Made by a program: the position numbers and the translations under genes
Notes under the pieces: model-generated
What the model was told of the DNA's origin: nothing
Databases searched by the model: none
Seen by the model: the letters and a program-made list of their open reading frames with translations, nothing else
Shown: positions 1-7,665 of the stretch, piece by piece
How the letters are laid out: each line of letters starts with the position of its first letter
Numbering within the stretch: position 1 is the stretch's first letter
Source of the DNA: Symploca sp. SIO1C2
Lineage (GTDB): Bacteria > Cyanobacteriota > Cyanobacteriia > Cyanobacteriales > Coleofasciculaceae
NCBI GenBank assembly: GCA_010672925.1
Contig: JAAHFP010000022.1
Coordinates: 45,730-109,729 of the forward strand
Length of the DNA: 64,000 bases
Reading direction: 5' to 3'

Positions 1-15
1 ATAAAACAGCATTCC

Positions 16-1008
16 CTAGTAAATCTGATACGGCTGATAATCTTGGCTAGGGTTGTAGACAAACTGTTTGTAAGCCTTCACCTGCTGGTTGAGTAAGTCC
101 CATCTCGGCTGTTTGTCCTCTGAATTAGTCTTGATAACCTCCTCCATTCGGTGTACAAACAATTTGAGAAACGTTTTGCGCCCAGATTCGTTCAGATAAC
201 ACCCACTGTCCTTATAGACAAAATCTCTTCTGATATCCATAGTATTCTTGTTGACTAACCATAGCACCAAAGAATCCACCAACGGTGCGCGAAACTCCTC
301 TACTAAATCACTAGCCAACGCTGCATGGCGCTCACTTCCCTGATGCAAAGAAGCTTGATAAGGATCTAATCCCTGAATTTCAATCAACGCCAGCAGGTGA
401 TTCCACAAAATCTGATAGCCAAAACTCAGCATCGCATTTACCGGATTTCCTGGGGGACGACGGCTACGTCCTGTAAACACCAACTCCGAATGCCGTAAAC
501 ATTCCCCAAAAGCTGAGAAATACTGTGCTGCACCCGCACCCTCAAACCCCATCAACCGCTCAATCGAATCAGCTTGAGTTGCCTGAGTTGCCAAATGCTC
601 TAAACTCTGAATAACTTGTTCAAGTAACGCTGACTGGTTGCGCCTTAACTGCCGCCGTAGTAGAGTACGACTATTCTTCAACTTCCCTTCTATGATCGCT
701 CTAGCAGTTTTTAAGCGATCGCCTAAAGTCAACTGCCGCTGATAATTGGCTAAATAACGATATCCCTGCTCAATCGACATCACTCGCCCGTAACAGTAAC
801 CCATCCGGGAGAGGTAAGCAATAGGAATATTCCGCCACAGACAAGCGCGAATTGCCTGGGTTGTGACTTGAGACTTGCCAAAAATTAGAATCTGTTCCGT
901 CAGTGGTAACTGCACCTGACCATAAACTACCTCACCCTGCTTAACAATCAAAGTTTCCTGCTTCAGAAGCACATAACAACCCTGCTGGGAAACATATAAA
1001 GTTCTCAT
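16..1008 (-). CDS. cas1: CRISPR-associated endonuclease/integrase Cas1
   Basis: The 330-residue protein has the Cas1 layout: an N-terminal beta domain (residues 1-75, with LTEQILIFGKSQVTTQAIRA) and a helical C-terminal catalytic domain. The expected metal ligands are visible: E156 in GFEGAGAAQYF, H222 in LHQGSERH and D234 in ASDLVEEFR. Cas1 with Cas2 integrates new spacers next to the leader. No cas2 is visible; the gene ends 16 bases from the window edge, so cas2 and the effector genes probably lie to the left. Its start ATG abuts the stop of the next gene, so the two are cotranscribed. The nearest CRISPR array is almost 18 kb away. Family assignment is secure; the subtype cannot be read from Cas1 alone. 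Confidence 0.95.
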   Translation of the reverse strand: MRTLYVSQQGCYVLLKQETLIVKQGEVVYGQVQLPLTEQILIFGKSQVTTQAIRACLWRNIPIAYLSRMGYCYGRVMSIEQGYRYLANYQRQLTLGDRLKTARAIIEGKLKNSRTLLRRQLRRNQSALLEQVIQSLEHLATQATQADSIERLMGFEGAGAAQYFSAFGECLRHSELVFTGRSRRPPGNPVNAMLSFGYQILWNHLLALIEIQGLDPYQASLHQGSERHAALASDLVEEFRAPLVDSLVLWLVNKNTMDIRRDFVYKDSGCYLNESGRKTFLKLFVHRMEEVIKTNSEDKQPRWDLLNQQVKAYKQFVYNPSQDYQPYQIY

Positions 1009-1286
1009 TAATGCCGCCTCCAGGGTTTAACAGCATGGTGCTGACGACTAATGCTCCCTCGATGAGAATTATACTCAGAAAGTAACTCTGCCTCACTACT
1101 CGGTTGCAGCCATGCCATTACCCGGTCAGCCACCGTACTCACTCCATAAGTTGCTGCCATTACCAGCAGGGTATTAACAATCACCGCTGCTAATCCCAAG
1201 GGAGCAATCAACAAAATAATCAGAGTAATGCTGCCGTTAGCCACAGACACCAAAATATTGCGTAATTTCGCTGCACGATTTGTCAT
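1008..1286 (-). CDS. csx18: Csx18-like small membrane protein of CRISPR loci
   Basis: This 92-residue protein has two closely spaced hydrophobic segments (about residues 15-36 and 36-55, ITLIILLIAPLGLAAVIVNT) followed by a charged tail rich in H and R. It lies directly upstream of cas1 and overlaps it by one base, so the two are translationally coupled. Small two-segment membrane proteins in this position next to cas1 are known in cyanobacterial type III loci as Csx18, and the IAPLGLAAVIVNTLL block fits my memory of that family. The function of the family is not established; association of a CRISPR complex with the membrane is a possibility. The name rests on context and a short motif. Confidence 0.65.
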   Translation of the reverse strand: MTNRAAKLRNILVSVANGSITLIILLIAPLGLAAVIVNTLLVMAATYGVSTVADRVMAWLQPSSEAELLSEYNSHRGSISRQHHAVKPWRRH

Positions 1287-1413
1287 TTGTTGTTTGTTGT
1301 TTGTTATTGGTTATTTGTTCTTTGTCGGTTTAAAACTGGCATCATTACGTGTAAAAACCTCCTGCCTTCTGCCACCTGCCACCTGCCACCTGCCACCTGC
1401 CTCCTACCACCTT

Positions 1414-1797
1414 TCAATCTGGTAAATTTTCACAAGCTATGCCATCTTTGTTTCTATCCAAACCGTGAGGATCATCGGGAAATGCATCCAATATTTCTTG
1501 GGCTTCCTTTTGATGGCTAAAATCACTGCAATTACAGTCTTGGTTGACACAATCAGGTAAATTTGCCGTTGAAGTGTCCGGTGAAGCAGTTGCCGAGGTT
1601 TCTGCTTCTGTTGCCGATTCAGGTACTGTTGCTACTGCACTGTTAACGGTAGGAGTTGTAGTAGGACTTGCCTGCTCTTGAGGTTGAGTTACTTCGGTCT
1701 GTTTTTGAGAATCCGAGGGGGATTTTAACTCCTTGCAAGTACACCGAAGCTCAATTACTGTCCCCAAAACCAACATTAGGGCGAAACTTCGTAACAT
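1414..1797 (-). CDS. Excalibur calcium-binding domain protein, probably exported
   Basis: The N-terminus is hydrophobic (MLRSFALMLVLGTVIELRC) with a Cys near residue 19, which suggests a lipoprotein or a simple signal peptide. A Thr/Ser/Pro/Glu-rich linker follows (about residues 30-80). The last 45 residues form an excalibur domain: paired cysteines (DCVNQDCNCSDF) and the terminal DRNKDGIACE calcium loop. Such proteins are usually extracytoplasmic and often accompany surface nucleases or proteases. Flanking DNA is low-complexity repeat, and nothing ties the gene mechanistically to cas1. The domain call is good; the biological role is unknown. Confidence 0.7.
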   Translation of the reverse strand: MLRSFALMLVLGTVIELRCTCKELKSPSDSQKQTEVTQPQEQASPTTTPTVNSAVATVPESATEAETSATASPDTSTANLPDCVNQDCNCSDFSHQKEAQEILDAFPDDPHGLDRNKDGIACENLPD

Positions 1798-1845
1798 TGT
1801 TTGTTGTTTGTTGTTTGTTGTTGGTCATTAGTCATTTGTCCTTTG

Positions 1846-1974
1846 TATAGCAAAAGGCAGAGGGCAGAAGGCAGTTCGGCGAAGCCGTTGCCGAAGGCTA
1901 GGCAGAAGGTAAGAAATTGACAGGTAAAGGTTTCAACATTTGACATCGTCCTAATCGCTCTGGCGGCTGCTATA
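1846..1974 (+). mobile_element. MITE-A copy 1 (TATAGCAA-ended interspersed repeat)
   Basis: The element begins TATAGCAAAAGGCAG and ends with a GGCTGCTATA block, so its tips are inverted repeats of about 8 bases (TATAGCAA versus TTGCTATA in the consensus). Inside are a purine-rich GGCAGA run, a GTTCGGC/GCCGTTGCCG hairpin and a conserved block ACAGGTAAAGGTTTCA. Five other copies occur in this window. It has no coding capacity and is presumably moved in trans. Confidence 0.7.
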
Positions 1975-2041
1975 AACTTTGACTAATGACTAATTTTATT
2001 GCTCACTAATTTAGTGAAAGTTTCCAATTTTTGTGACAAGC

Positions 2042-2076
2042 CTTACAAAAAAACGCCGTCCCTGATGAACGACGCC
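2042..2076 (-). terminator. Possible rho-independent terminator
   Basis: On the minus strand an imperfect stem (GGCGTC pairing with GACGGC around a loop of about 10 bases) is followed by seven T residues. It could end transcription of the minus-strand gene at 2306-2827, about 230 bases upstream. The rest of 1975-2305 is AT-rich and shows no gene. Confidence 0.4.
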
Positions 2077-2305
2077 TTACCTTATAACCATTGGTGTCAA
2101 TTTAAGCTTAGATATAGTTGGCTAGTTGGATAACCTAACCTGCCTTGGATTTCAAATGATTAGGCTCAACACCAATTTCTTCTAACTCATTACTCATTAC
2201 TCTTGCTGAAACTAAAAAATACTGATTTAGGTCTAGAAGCTTTGATATGATTAGTTTCTAGCCTTTTTTCAGCGATTCAATTAATGAATTCTTAATTCTT
2301 CATTC

Positions 2306-2827
2306 TTAATTCGCCGTTAGGCGCTTATTACTCATTACCCCTGTTTTGAAATCAAAAGAATCGCTTCCTTCATAACTTATCTGAAATTCCTGCTTATATA
2401 GCTCTATTGCTCTTTCGGTTATTGGACCAATATCACCATCTATCGCACCATTGTACAACCCCTTATCTTGCAAATACTTTTGAATTTCTTTAGAGCGATT
2501 TTGTTTGCGTATCTCCTGAAGGACTTGTTCACACCAAAAACGGTCTAAAGATGTTTTCAGCTCCTGTAGTTGGTGCTGAATAATTTCCTCTTTAATCAAC
2601 CCTAATTCATGAGCCAAAATATGGTCAGCCTCATCCAGCAAAAAATCCAACCAGGAGTCTAACTGTGCTTTTTGTAGTATTTCCTCAATTCGCTCAGCTT
2701 GCTGTTGTGTTAACGTTGGCTGTAATGCTAACGCACAATACTCATAGACTATCTGTTTGTATTTCACAGACTCCCGGACGAGTACTTCAAAATCATCCAT
2801 TAGTTGTTCATCACTTGGCGTTCCCAT
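2306..2827 (-). CDS. Protein with C-terminal peptidoglycan-binding-like domain
   Basis: This 173-residue acidic protein is mostly helical. Residues about 115-150 (IQKYLQDKGLYNGAIDGDIG followed by PITERAIELYKQ) match the PG_binding_1 pattern of a short repeat with GxYxGxIDGxxG. The N-terminal 110 residues (FEVLVRESVKYKQIVYEY) resemble nothing I recognise. There is no signal peptide, so the binding domain may act as a scaffold rather than in the wall. It lies between cas1 and the CRISPR accessory genes on its own transcript. The C-terminal residues overlap an AT-rich repeat, so the natural stop may have been altered. Confidence 0.55.
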   Translation of the reverse strand: MGTPSDEQLMDDFEVLVRESVKYKQIVYEYCALALQPTLTQQQAERIEEILQKAQLDSWLDFLLDEADHILAHELGLIKEEIIQHQLQELKTSLDRFWCEQVLQEIRKQNRSKEIQKYLQDKGLYNGAIDGDIGPITERAIELYKQEFQISYEGSDSFDFKTGVMSNKRLTAN

Positions 2828-3274
2828 AATTGTCGTAATCGCTTAATCGCAAGCTCATCTAGCGGGTACAGTGTTCTCAGCAGCTAGTGCTGATAGACTT
2901 AGAAAGGAAATCAGGTTGTTATCCAGACGGAATCAGAACCATTGGCTCTTGGTATCGCCCTTTCCTTCAAATCAGTCCAGTAGTGATTAGTGTTTCGAGA
3001 TCATTCTTCGTGACACGGTTTTGGTTAAAAATTTGGTAAAGATTGCTCAAGAGGAGGCAGAAGGCAGGAGGCAGAAGGCAGGAGGCAGTCCTGATGAAAA
3101 AATTTTTTCGCCACCATCCAGAAAGTCCCTCTCTCCGTGTCTCCGCGTCCCCGCGTCCCCGCGTCTCTTTCAAGTCAGGAGGGATGAAGCTTCCCACACT
3201 CCCCACACTCACCATCACTGTCACATTAATTACAAATCGTCACTAATGGTTGTGAGTACTTTTTCCTGTATGCT
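2828..3274. repeat. Intergenic low-complexity repeats
   Basis: No gene is supported in this gap. From about 3050 to 3092 there is a GGCAGAAGGCAGGA purine tract, and from about 3130 to 3172 a pyrimidine-rich CTCCGTGTCTCCGCGTCCCC tract. Related tracts recur near 7615 and 55815 and elsewhere, so they belong to genome-wide interspersed families. Confidence 0.6.
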
Positions 3275-3904
3275 ATGACAGACTCTGAACCCCCTAGAGC
3301 TTCGTCTTCCCCAGAAGATACTTTGGATGCAGCAGTAATCGAAGTACTAGGAAAAGATAATCCTCATGCCTATTCGACCATTTCGTTTATCCACAGATGC
3401 CTGAGACAATTCCATCTAGCCACCCAGTTTGAACCTCACGAAATCCTCAATGATGCCTACTTGCGGGGAAAAGAATTCACGCAGTCTGGGAGAATCATCC
3501 GCAATCCTCATTCCTGGTTAAAGAGTACTTCCCTTAATATTATCCGAGAACTCAGCCGTAAACAGAAAAGGGAACCCTCAATAGACCCTGAATTGGTAGA
3601 TTTGATTCCCTCTTTAAGACCAATCGCAGAAAATGTCGTTTCCCCTGAAATTATTGATAATCAGTGGCAAGCACTTATGAATTCACTCAAAATCCTTGGA
3701 GAAACCGAACCCGAAGGAGCAAGATTGCTGCGCTTAAGAGCTAAAGGGCTTTCCTGGAAGGAGGTTTACGAACAATTAGTGAAAGAGGATGGGTTCGCCA
3801 AAAGCGAGTCAACGTTGCGCCAAAAAGCCTGTCGTGCCAAGAAAGCCCTGAGAAAAATTTACCATGCCAAAACTAATGATGCTGCGGATCTGCTTCTTCC
3901 TTAA
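3275..3904 (+). CDS. Sigma-70 family (ECF-like) RNA polymerase sigma factor
   Basis: The 209-residue protein has an N-terminal sigma region 2-like segment (about residues 30-105; DPHEILNDAYLR-type helix, then NPHSWLKSTSLNIIRE, the usual region 2.4/3 linker signature) and a C-terminal region 4-like helix-turn-helix (about residues 145-200, GLSWKEVYEQL then SESTLRQKACRAKKALRK). It would redirect RNA polymerase to a dedicated promoter set. It lies upstream of the WYL gene on the same strand, between cas1 and the CARF-HEPN RNase, so a role in controlling the CRISPR locus is possible but inferred. No anti-sigma factor is visible. Confidence 0.75.
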   Translation: MTDSEPPRASSSPEDTLDAAVIEVLGKDNPHAYSTISFIHRCLRQFHLATQFEPHEILNDAYLRGKEFTQSGRIIRNPHSWLKSTSLNIIRELSRKQKREPSIDPELVDLIPSLRPIAENVVSPEIIDNQWQALMNSLKILGETEPEGARLLRLRAKGLSWKEVYEQLVKEDGFAKSESTLRQKACRAKKALRKIYHAKTNDAADLLLP

Positions 3905-4131
3905 AAACCAATGAGATGGATGGTCAGGTGCTGGATTAATGGTTTTTCTGTACCCGTAATCCCTAATATCTTCTCTCTTTCCTTAACACCTATATATCTA
4001 ACACCTTTATATATAAGCGCACACCTTATCCATTATGAAATAAATAATATCAAAAAATAACGAAGAATACAACCAACCGGCAAAAGAGTAAGCTAAGCAC
4101 AAGCCCGTATTTTAGATGTTGTCATGATTTT

Positions 4132-4164
4132 TTTCTAAATTCTAAATTCTAAATTCTAAATTCG
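4132..4164. repeat. Short tandem heptamer repeat (TAAATTC)n
   Basis: Four to five head-to-tail copies of the heptamer TAAATTC lie just upstream of the WYL gene. This is the short tandemly repeated repetitive sequence type common in filamentous cyanobacteria. No gene is seen between 3905 and 4180. Confidence 0.7.
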
Positions 4165-4180
4165 TAAGCTCTCCTCCCTT

Positions 4181-5386
4181 ATGGCAAAAAAACCTCAACT
4201 CCACCCCTATGCGGATCGCCTTTCTTTTGAGAGACTTCTACTATTGATTGCCACCCTGATCCAATACCCAGGCATCGGCAGTCCTGACCCTCTGGAAAAG
4301 TCAGATAAAACACAGCACCACAATGCCCTAGAACCCCTACAAACTCAACTGCAACAGTTAGCTCAATCTCTAGGCATAGTGCTACCACCAGACTATCCCG
4401 CCCTGGCCACCATCCGCAAAGACTTGCAAACCCTGCGAGATTACCACATTCTGGAGCGCCGCATGTACCGCTGGGGTTACTACCTGGGCACTGGTGTCAT
4501 GAGTCGAGAAGAGTTAAAAGTCGCCTTCAATGCCCTGCATTCCCATGCTCTCTACCAAGGAGACCCCCAAGTCCGGCAAATTTACCACACTCTCAAACAG
4601 CGATTGAAGGGTCTAGATTTAGAAACTAAGGGGGATTTCTTTTACCCAGTCCGTGCCTACCTCAATCGTCCCATTATCGACACAGATCCAGAAGAGATGA
4701 GAGCTAAGGGCAAATTCCGCCAAACTCTGTTTCAATCTCTAGACAGATTAGAAGTTGCGATCGCAAAAGGGCAGTTAATCGAATTGTACCGTCACCAAGA
4801 ACCCTACCAACGGCAAACTGGCTACCTGAAAATTTACCCTTTGCAGCTGTTTTACCATGATATTGCCTGGTATCTCCTCTATGAAGAAGCAGAAACCCCT
4901 CATTTATACAAACCCAACCAAATTCAGCACTTAGAAGTCGAACGTCTAGACCGCTTCAAAAGCCACTATCAGATTCTACAAGAATCAGGAAGAGGACAAG
5001 CCATCCAGCGAGAAAGTCTCAAACTAGCACAGAAATTGATGAATACAGGCTGGGGAATTTTCCTGGGAAAACCGGAAGAACAACAACTCGAACGTCTGGG
5101 GAAATTACTCCCACAACTAGTCAAGGTAAGATTTTTCCCCCCCTCAACCCACTTTATTCTAGAAGGAAACCGCCGCCACCCCAATCAAAAATTGTCTCCT
5201 GGTTCCCAAGACAGTAACGGCAACTATACTTACGTCGATTACCAAGTTAAGCTGCCCCAACGTTCCTTCAACGAATTCAGCCGCTGGGTTTACCGCCATA
5301 TGAGTACTGCCCAATTTCTTGCTCCAGAGGAACTAGTGACTAAACACCGCCAAGAAGTTCAAGCTTTAGCCGCACGTTATTTATAG
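4181..5386 (+). CDS. WYL-domain regulator of the CRISPR locus type
   Basis: The 401-residue protein opens with a helical, winged-helix-like region (residues 1-105; DLQTLRDYHILERRMYRWGY) and carries a WYL domain at about residues 195-260 (LIELYRHQEPY, LQLFYHDIAWYLLY). WYL domains bind nucleic acid or nucleotide ligands and are frequent transcription regulators of CRISPR and other defence loci. Its position between cas1 and the CARF-HEPN RNase supports that role. It is a candidate, by inference only, for the protein that reads the leader dyads described below. The last bases (TTATAG) coincide with the tip of a MITE-A copy, so the MITE supplies or overlaps the stop codon. Confidence 0.8.
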   Translation: MAKKPQLHPYADRLSFERLLLLIATLIQYPGIGSPDPLEKSDKTQHHNALEPLQTQLQQLAQSLGIVLPPDYPALATIRKDLQTLRDYHILERRMYRWGYYLGTGVMSREELKVAFNALHSHALYQGDPQVRQIYHTLKQRLKGLDLETKGDFFYPVRAYLNRPIIDTDPEEMRAKGKFRQTLFQSLDRLEVAIAKGQLIELYRHQEPYQRQTGYLKIYPLQLFYHDIAWYLLYEEAETPHLYKPNQIQHLEVERLDRFKSHYQILQESGRGQAIQRESLKLAQKLMNTGWGIFLGKPEEQQLERLGKLLPQLVKVRFFPPSTHFILEGNRRHPNQKLSPGSQDSNGNYTYVDYQVKLPQRSFNEFSRWVYRHMSTAQFLAPEELVTKHRQEVQALAARYL

Positions 5387-5519
5387 CAAAAGGCAGAGGG
5401 CAGTTCGGCAAAGCCGTTGCCGCAGGCTAGGCAGAAGGCAGAAGGCAGAAGGGAAGAGGTTGACAGGTAAAGGTTTGCTGCATAAGACAATTGTCCTAAC
5501 CGCCTTGGCGATTGCTATA
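5382..5519 (+). mobile_element. MITE-A copy 2, fused to the end of the WYL gene
   Basis: The element starts TATAGCAAAAGGCAGAGG and ends GGCGATTGCTATA. Its first TAG is the stop codon of the upstream gene. The interior shows the family hairpin (TTCGGCAAAGCCGTTGCCG) and a TTGACAGGTAAAGGTTT block. No target duplication is obvious. Confidence 0.75.
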
Positions 5520-5949
5520 GCTTAACAGGGACAAGGCGATCAGCTTCTTTGGTGCTGTAGGCAGATCGCTTTCTTATCAACTGGTTATTGTGGGTAACAG
5601 TTTATATGCGCACACCTATTCCACCATCCATAATAATAGCAAAAAGTAATTACAATTGCAACCAATACATTTCTGGGAGATACACGGGACGCGATCGTTA
5701 TACCGCCTGGAAATTAATGATGCCGGGGGACAATCATTATTGAAAGACTCAATAATCAAAAGTCAAGTCAAAAGCCACTATTTATCCGCTACTCTTCCAG
5801 CATCCCAATAGCTTGATAAATAACCGTTTTAGCTCTTATAAAAAAACAACTTCACTATTGCCTAATCCCTAGCATCTCTCCCTTTATTCAGGTTAAAGTG
5901 CAGTACAAGAGTGATGAAAACACTTTTCATAGGGACTGCCTTGTTAATT
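5520..5949. other. Intergenic region upstream of the CARF-HEPN gene
   Basis: No gene is seen. The stretch is AT-rich and includes one HIP1-like site near 5691. A GCGCACACC motif near 5608 also occurs near 4018 upstream of the WYL gene; it may be a shared element, but two short copies are weak evidence. Confidence 0.4.
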
Positions 5950-7494
5950 ATGAAAACTTCTCAACTCACCCGCATCGATACCCTAATCATCACCGTTGGT
6001 ACTCGTCAAGTCGGCTGGCACTGCCATGATACTGTAGTTCGCTGTCTTGGTGCAGATGGCGATCGCGGTGCGCCTCCCCACATTGATCAACTTTATCAGA
6101 CAGAACTGAACATCGAACGGGGCTATCACCAGGAAAACAAACCGGAATATCGCTGGGGTGTGCGAGATTTAGCCCAACGACTCTATTTATACTGCCAACA
6201 TTTGGGAGATTTTAGTCGAGTTGAACTGCTATTAGACCATAAAATTATTGCTGATTGCCTCACCTGTGGTTTAAAACAGATCATTTTGTGGGCAACTAAC
6301 CAACCGGAAACCGTTCCTTGGAATTTCCGACGGGGTGATACCCTGTTCTCTGCCCAACTTATGGCGGGTAAAATTCAACAAACCTTCCCAGAACTTCAGG
6401 GAAAAGTGACGGTTAAATCTCCCGTTGTCGGCGTGAAAGATAATGAAACCATTCGTCGAGAACTAGAAACTAATATTCTACCCGCTGCTCTCCCATTGCC
6501 TTCCCAAGTAGCCGTCAATAATCAATTTGTCCTGGCTATTGAAAACACAGGCTGTGCGCCAGATATTGCCAACGGTTTAGAAATTTGTGCTGCTGCTTTA
6601 GTGAGGCAATGTCAGGTACTCAATATCAAACCTATTGAACCCAAACCCCTTTATCAACAGAGGAAAAATGATACAATAACTGCTCAAACCGCTCAAGAAT
6701 ATAAGTTTATCTCCGTAGGTGATTATTTCTGGCCTTTAGAACGACAACGAGTCATTTCTGCCTGGGAACGAGGTGATTTTCGGGAAGCAGAAATTTGGTT
6801 AACCTCCCATCAGCGTCAGTATGAAAGACTCCTCTATCAACTCGCTAGTCAATTAGCCCTCTCTACTAATTGGGAAATCTCTAATTTCCTGCACGACACA
6901 GAACAAGGAATAGAGACTTGGTTGCAATCAGCAACCCTCAATAACTTTGCTGAAGCAGAACAAATTGAAGCCTGGAAACAGCAAGTCAAAACTACCCAAA
7001 ACAGTGACTTTGCTCAAGCCTGGGAAGCTCATTTTTTAATTTATCTCCAATTGATTCGTCGTAACTACACTACGGCATTTATGCAGTTTGCTCAAACTCT
7101 AGAAAGGTTACTCTTTCTTCATGCTCAACAAGATGATTGGGTAACTAAAGGCATAGCCAAAACCAGAAGTAATGAGCAGATACCCAGCTTCTATTCACTG
7201 ATTAATGCCTGGTGTCAAGTCAATCAATCAGGGCAAGACCATCAAATCTCTGAGTTTTTGCATGGTATTCGCCAACAACGGAATTATATTGTCTATCATG
7301 CCCAGCCTCTAACCCTAGAAGATATCCAAAGACTTTGGTCAAACTTCAGCCAAGATAATCAGACTGATATTATGCAACTCCTAAGCCAGACACTTAAGTT
7401 AGTTTGTCATCCAGATTGGAAAATTCCCGAAAAACCCCTGTTGCGATCGCTCTATGATTGGGGCTTGCATCTACTGCAATCTGATGCGGAATGA
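5950..7494 (+). CDS. CARF-HEPN ancillary ribonuclease (Csx1/Csm6-like) of a type III CRISPR system
   Basis: The N-terminus (IDTLIITVGTRQVGW) is a beta strand and Gly-Thr loop typical of the CARF fold that binds cyclic oligoadenylate made by Cas10. The N-terminal half is Rossmann-like (LKQIILWATNQ; KVTVKSPVVGV). Near residue 444 is RNYIVYH, an exact RNxxxxH HEPN active-site motif within a helical C-terminal domain. On target recognition such enzymes cleave RNA non-specifically. I chose the ATG at 5950 because the CARF strand begins 10 residues later; GTG/ATG at 5911/5914 would add 12-13 residues. Neither has a clear ribosome site. The exact family (Csx1, Csm6 or another) is not settled. Confidence 0.78.
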   Translation: MKTSQLTRIDTLIITVGTRQVGWHCHDTVVRCLGADGDRGAPPHIDQLYQTELNIERGYHQENKPEYRWGVRDLAQRLYLYCQHLGDFSRVELLLDHKIIADCLTCGLKQIILWATNQPETVPWNFRRGDTLFSAQLMAGKIQQTFPELQGKVTVKSPVVGVKDNETIRRELETNILPAALPLPSQVAVNNQFVLAIENTGCAPDIANGLEICAAALVRQCQVLNIKPIEPKPLYQQRKNDTITAQTAQEYKFISVGDYFWPLERQRVISAWERGDFREAEIWLTSHQRQYERLLYQLASQLALSTNWEISNFLHDTEQGIETWLQSATLNNFAEAEQIEAWKQQVKTTQNSDFAQAWEAHFLIYLQLIRRNYTTAFMQFAQTLERLLFLHAQQDDWVTKGIAKTRSNEQIPSFYSLINAWCQVNQSGQDHQISEFLHGIRQQRNYIVYHAQPLTLEDIQRLWSNFSQDNQTDIMQLLSQTLKLVCHPDWKIPEKPLLRSLYDWGLHLLQSDAE

Positions 7495-7665
7495 TTGAAG
7501 AGAAGGCAGAGGGCAGAAGGTAGATGGCAGAAGGCAGAGGGCAGAAGGCAGAGGGCAGAAGTCATCTCGTTAATAACGTTTGCACAGCATTTTCCGCAGG
7601 AGTAGGCTCAAAATCTTTCTGTCTCCGCATCTCCGTGTCCCCGCGTCCCCGCGTCTCTATCCTCC
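7495..7665. repeat. Interspersed purine/pyrimidine repeats between CARF-HEPN and the portal gene
   Basis: A GGCAGA tract (about 7503-7560) is followed by a CTCCGCATCTCCGTGTCCCC tract (about 7621-7660). The second tract runs into the 3' end of the portal gene, so the last residues of that protein (GTRGHGDAETERF) are repeat-derived. This is the junction between the CRISPR accessory genes and the prophage genes. Confidence 0.6.

Noticed and set aside
16..7494. Effector genes (cas10, cmr or csm) and cas6 in the window
   Set aside because: None of the frames shows GGDD/palm, RAMP glycine-rich loops or Cas6 motifs. The type III label rests on the CARF-HEPN gene, the Csx18-like gene and the repeat ends.
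7500..7570. GGCAGA-type tracts as coding or CRISPR-like arrays
   Set aside because: They are low-complexity interspersed repeats without conserved unit and spacer structure.
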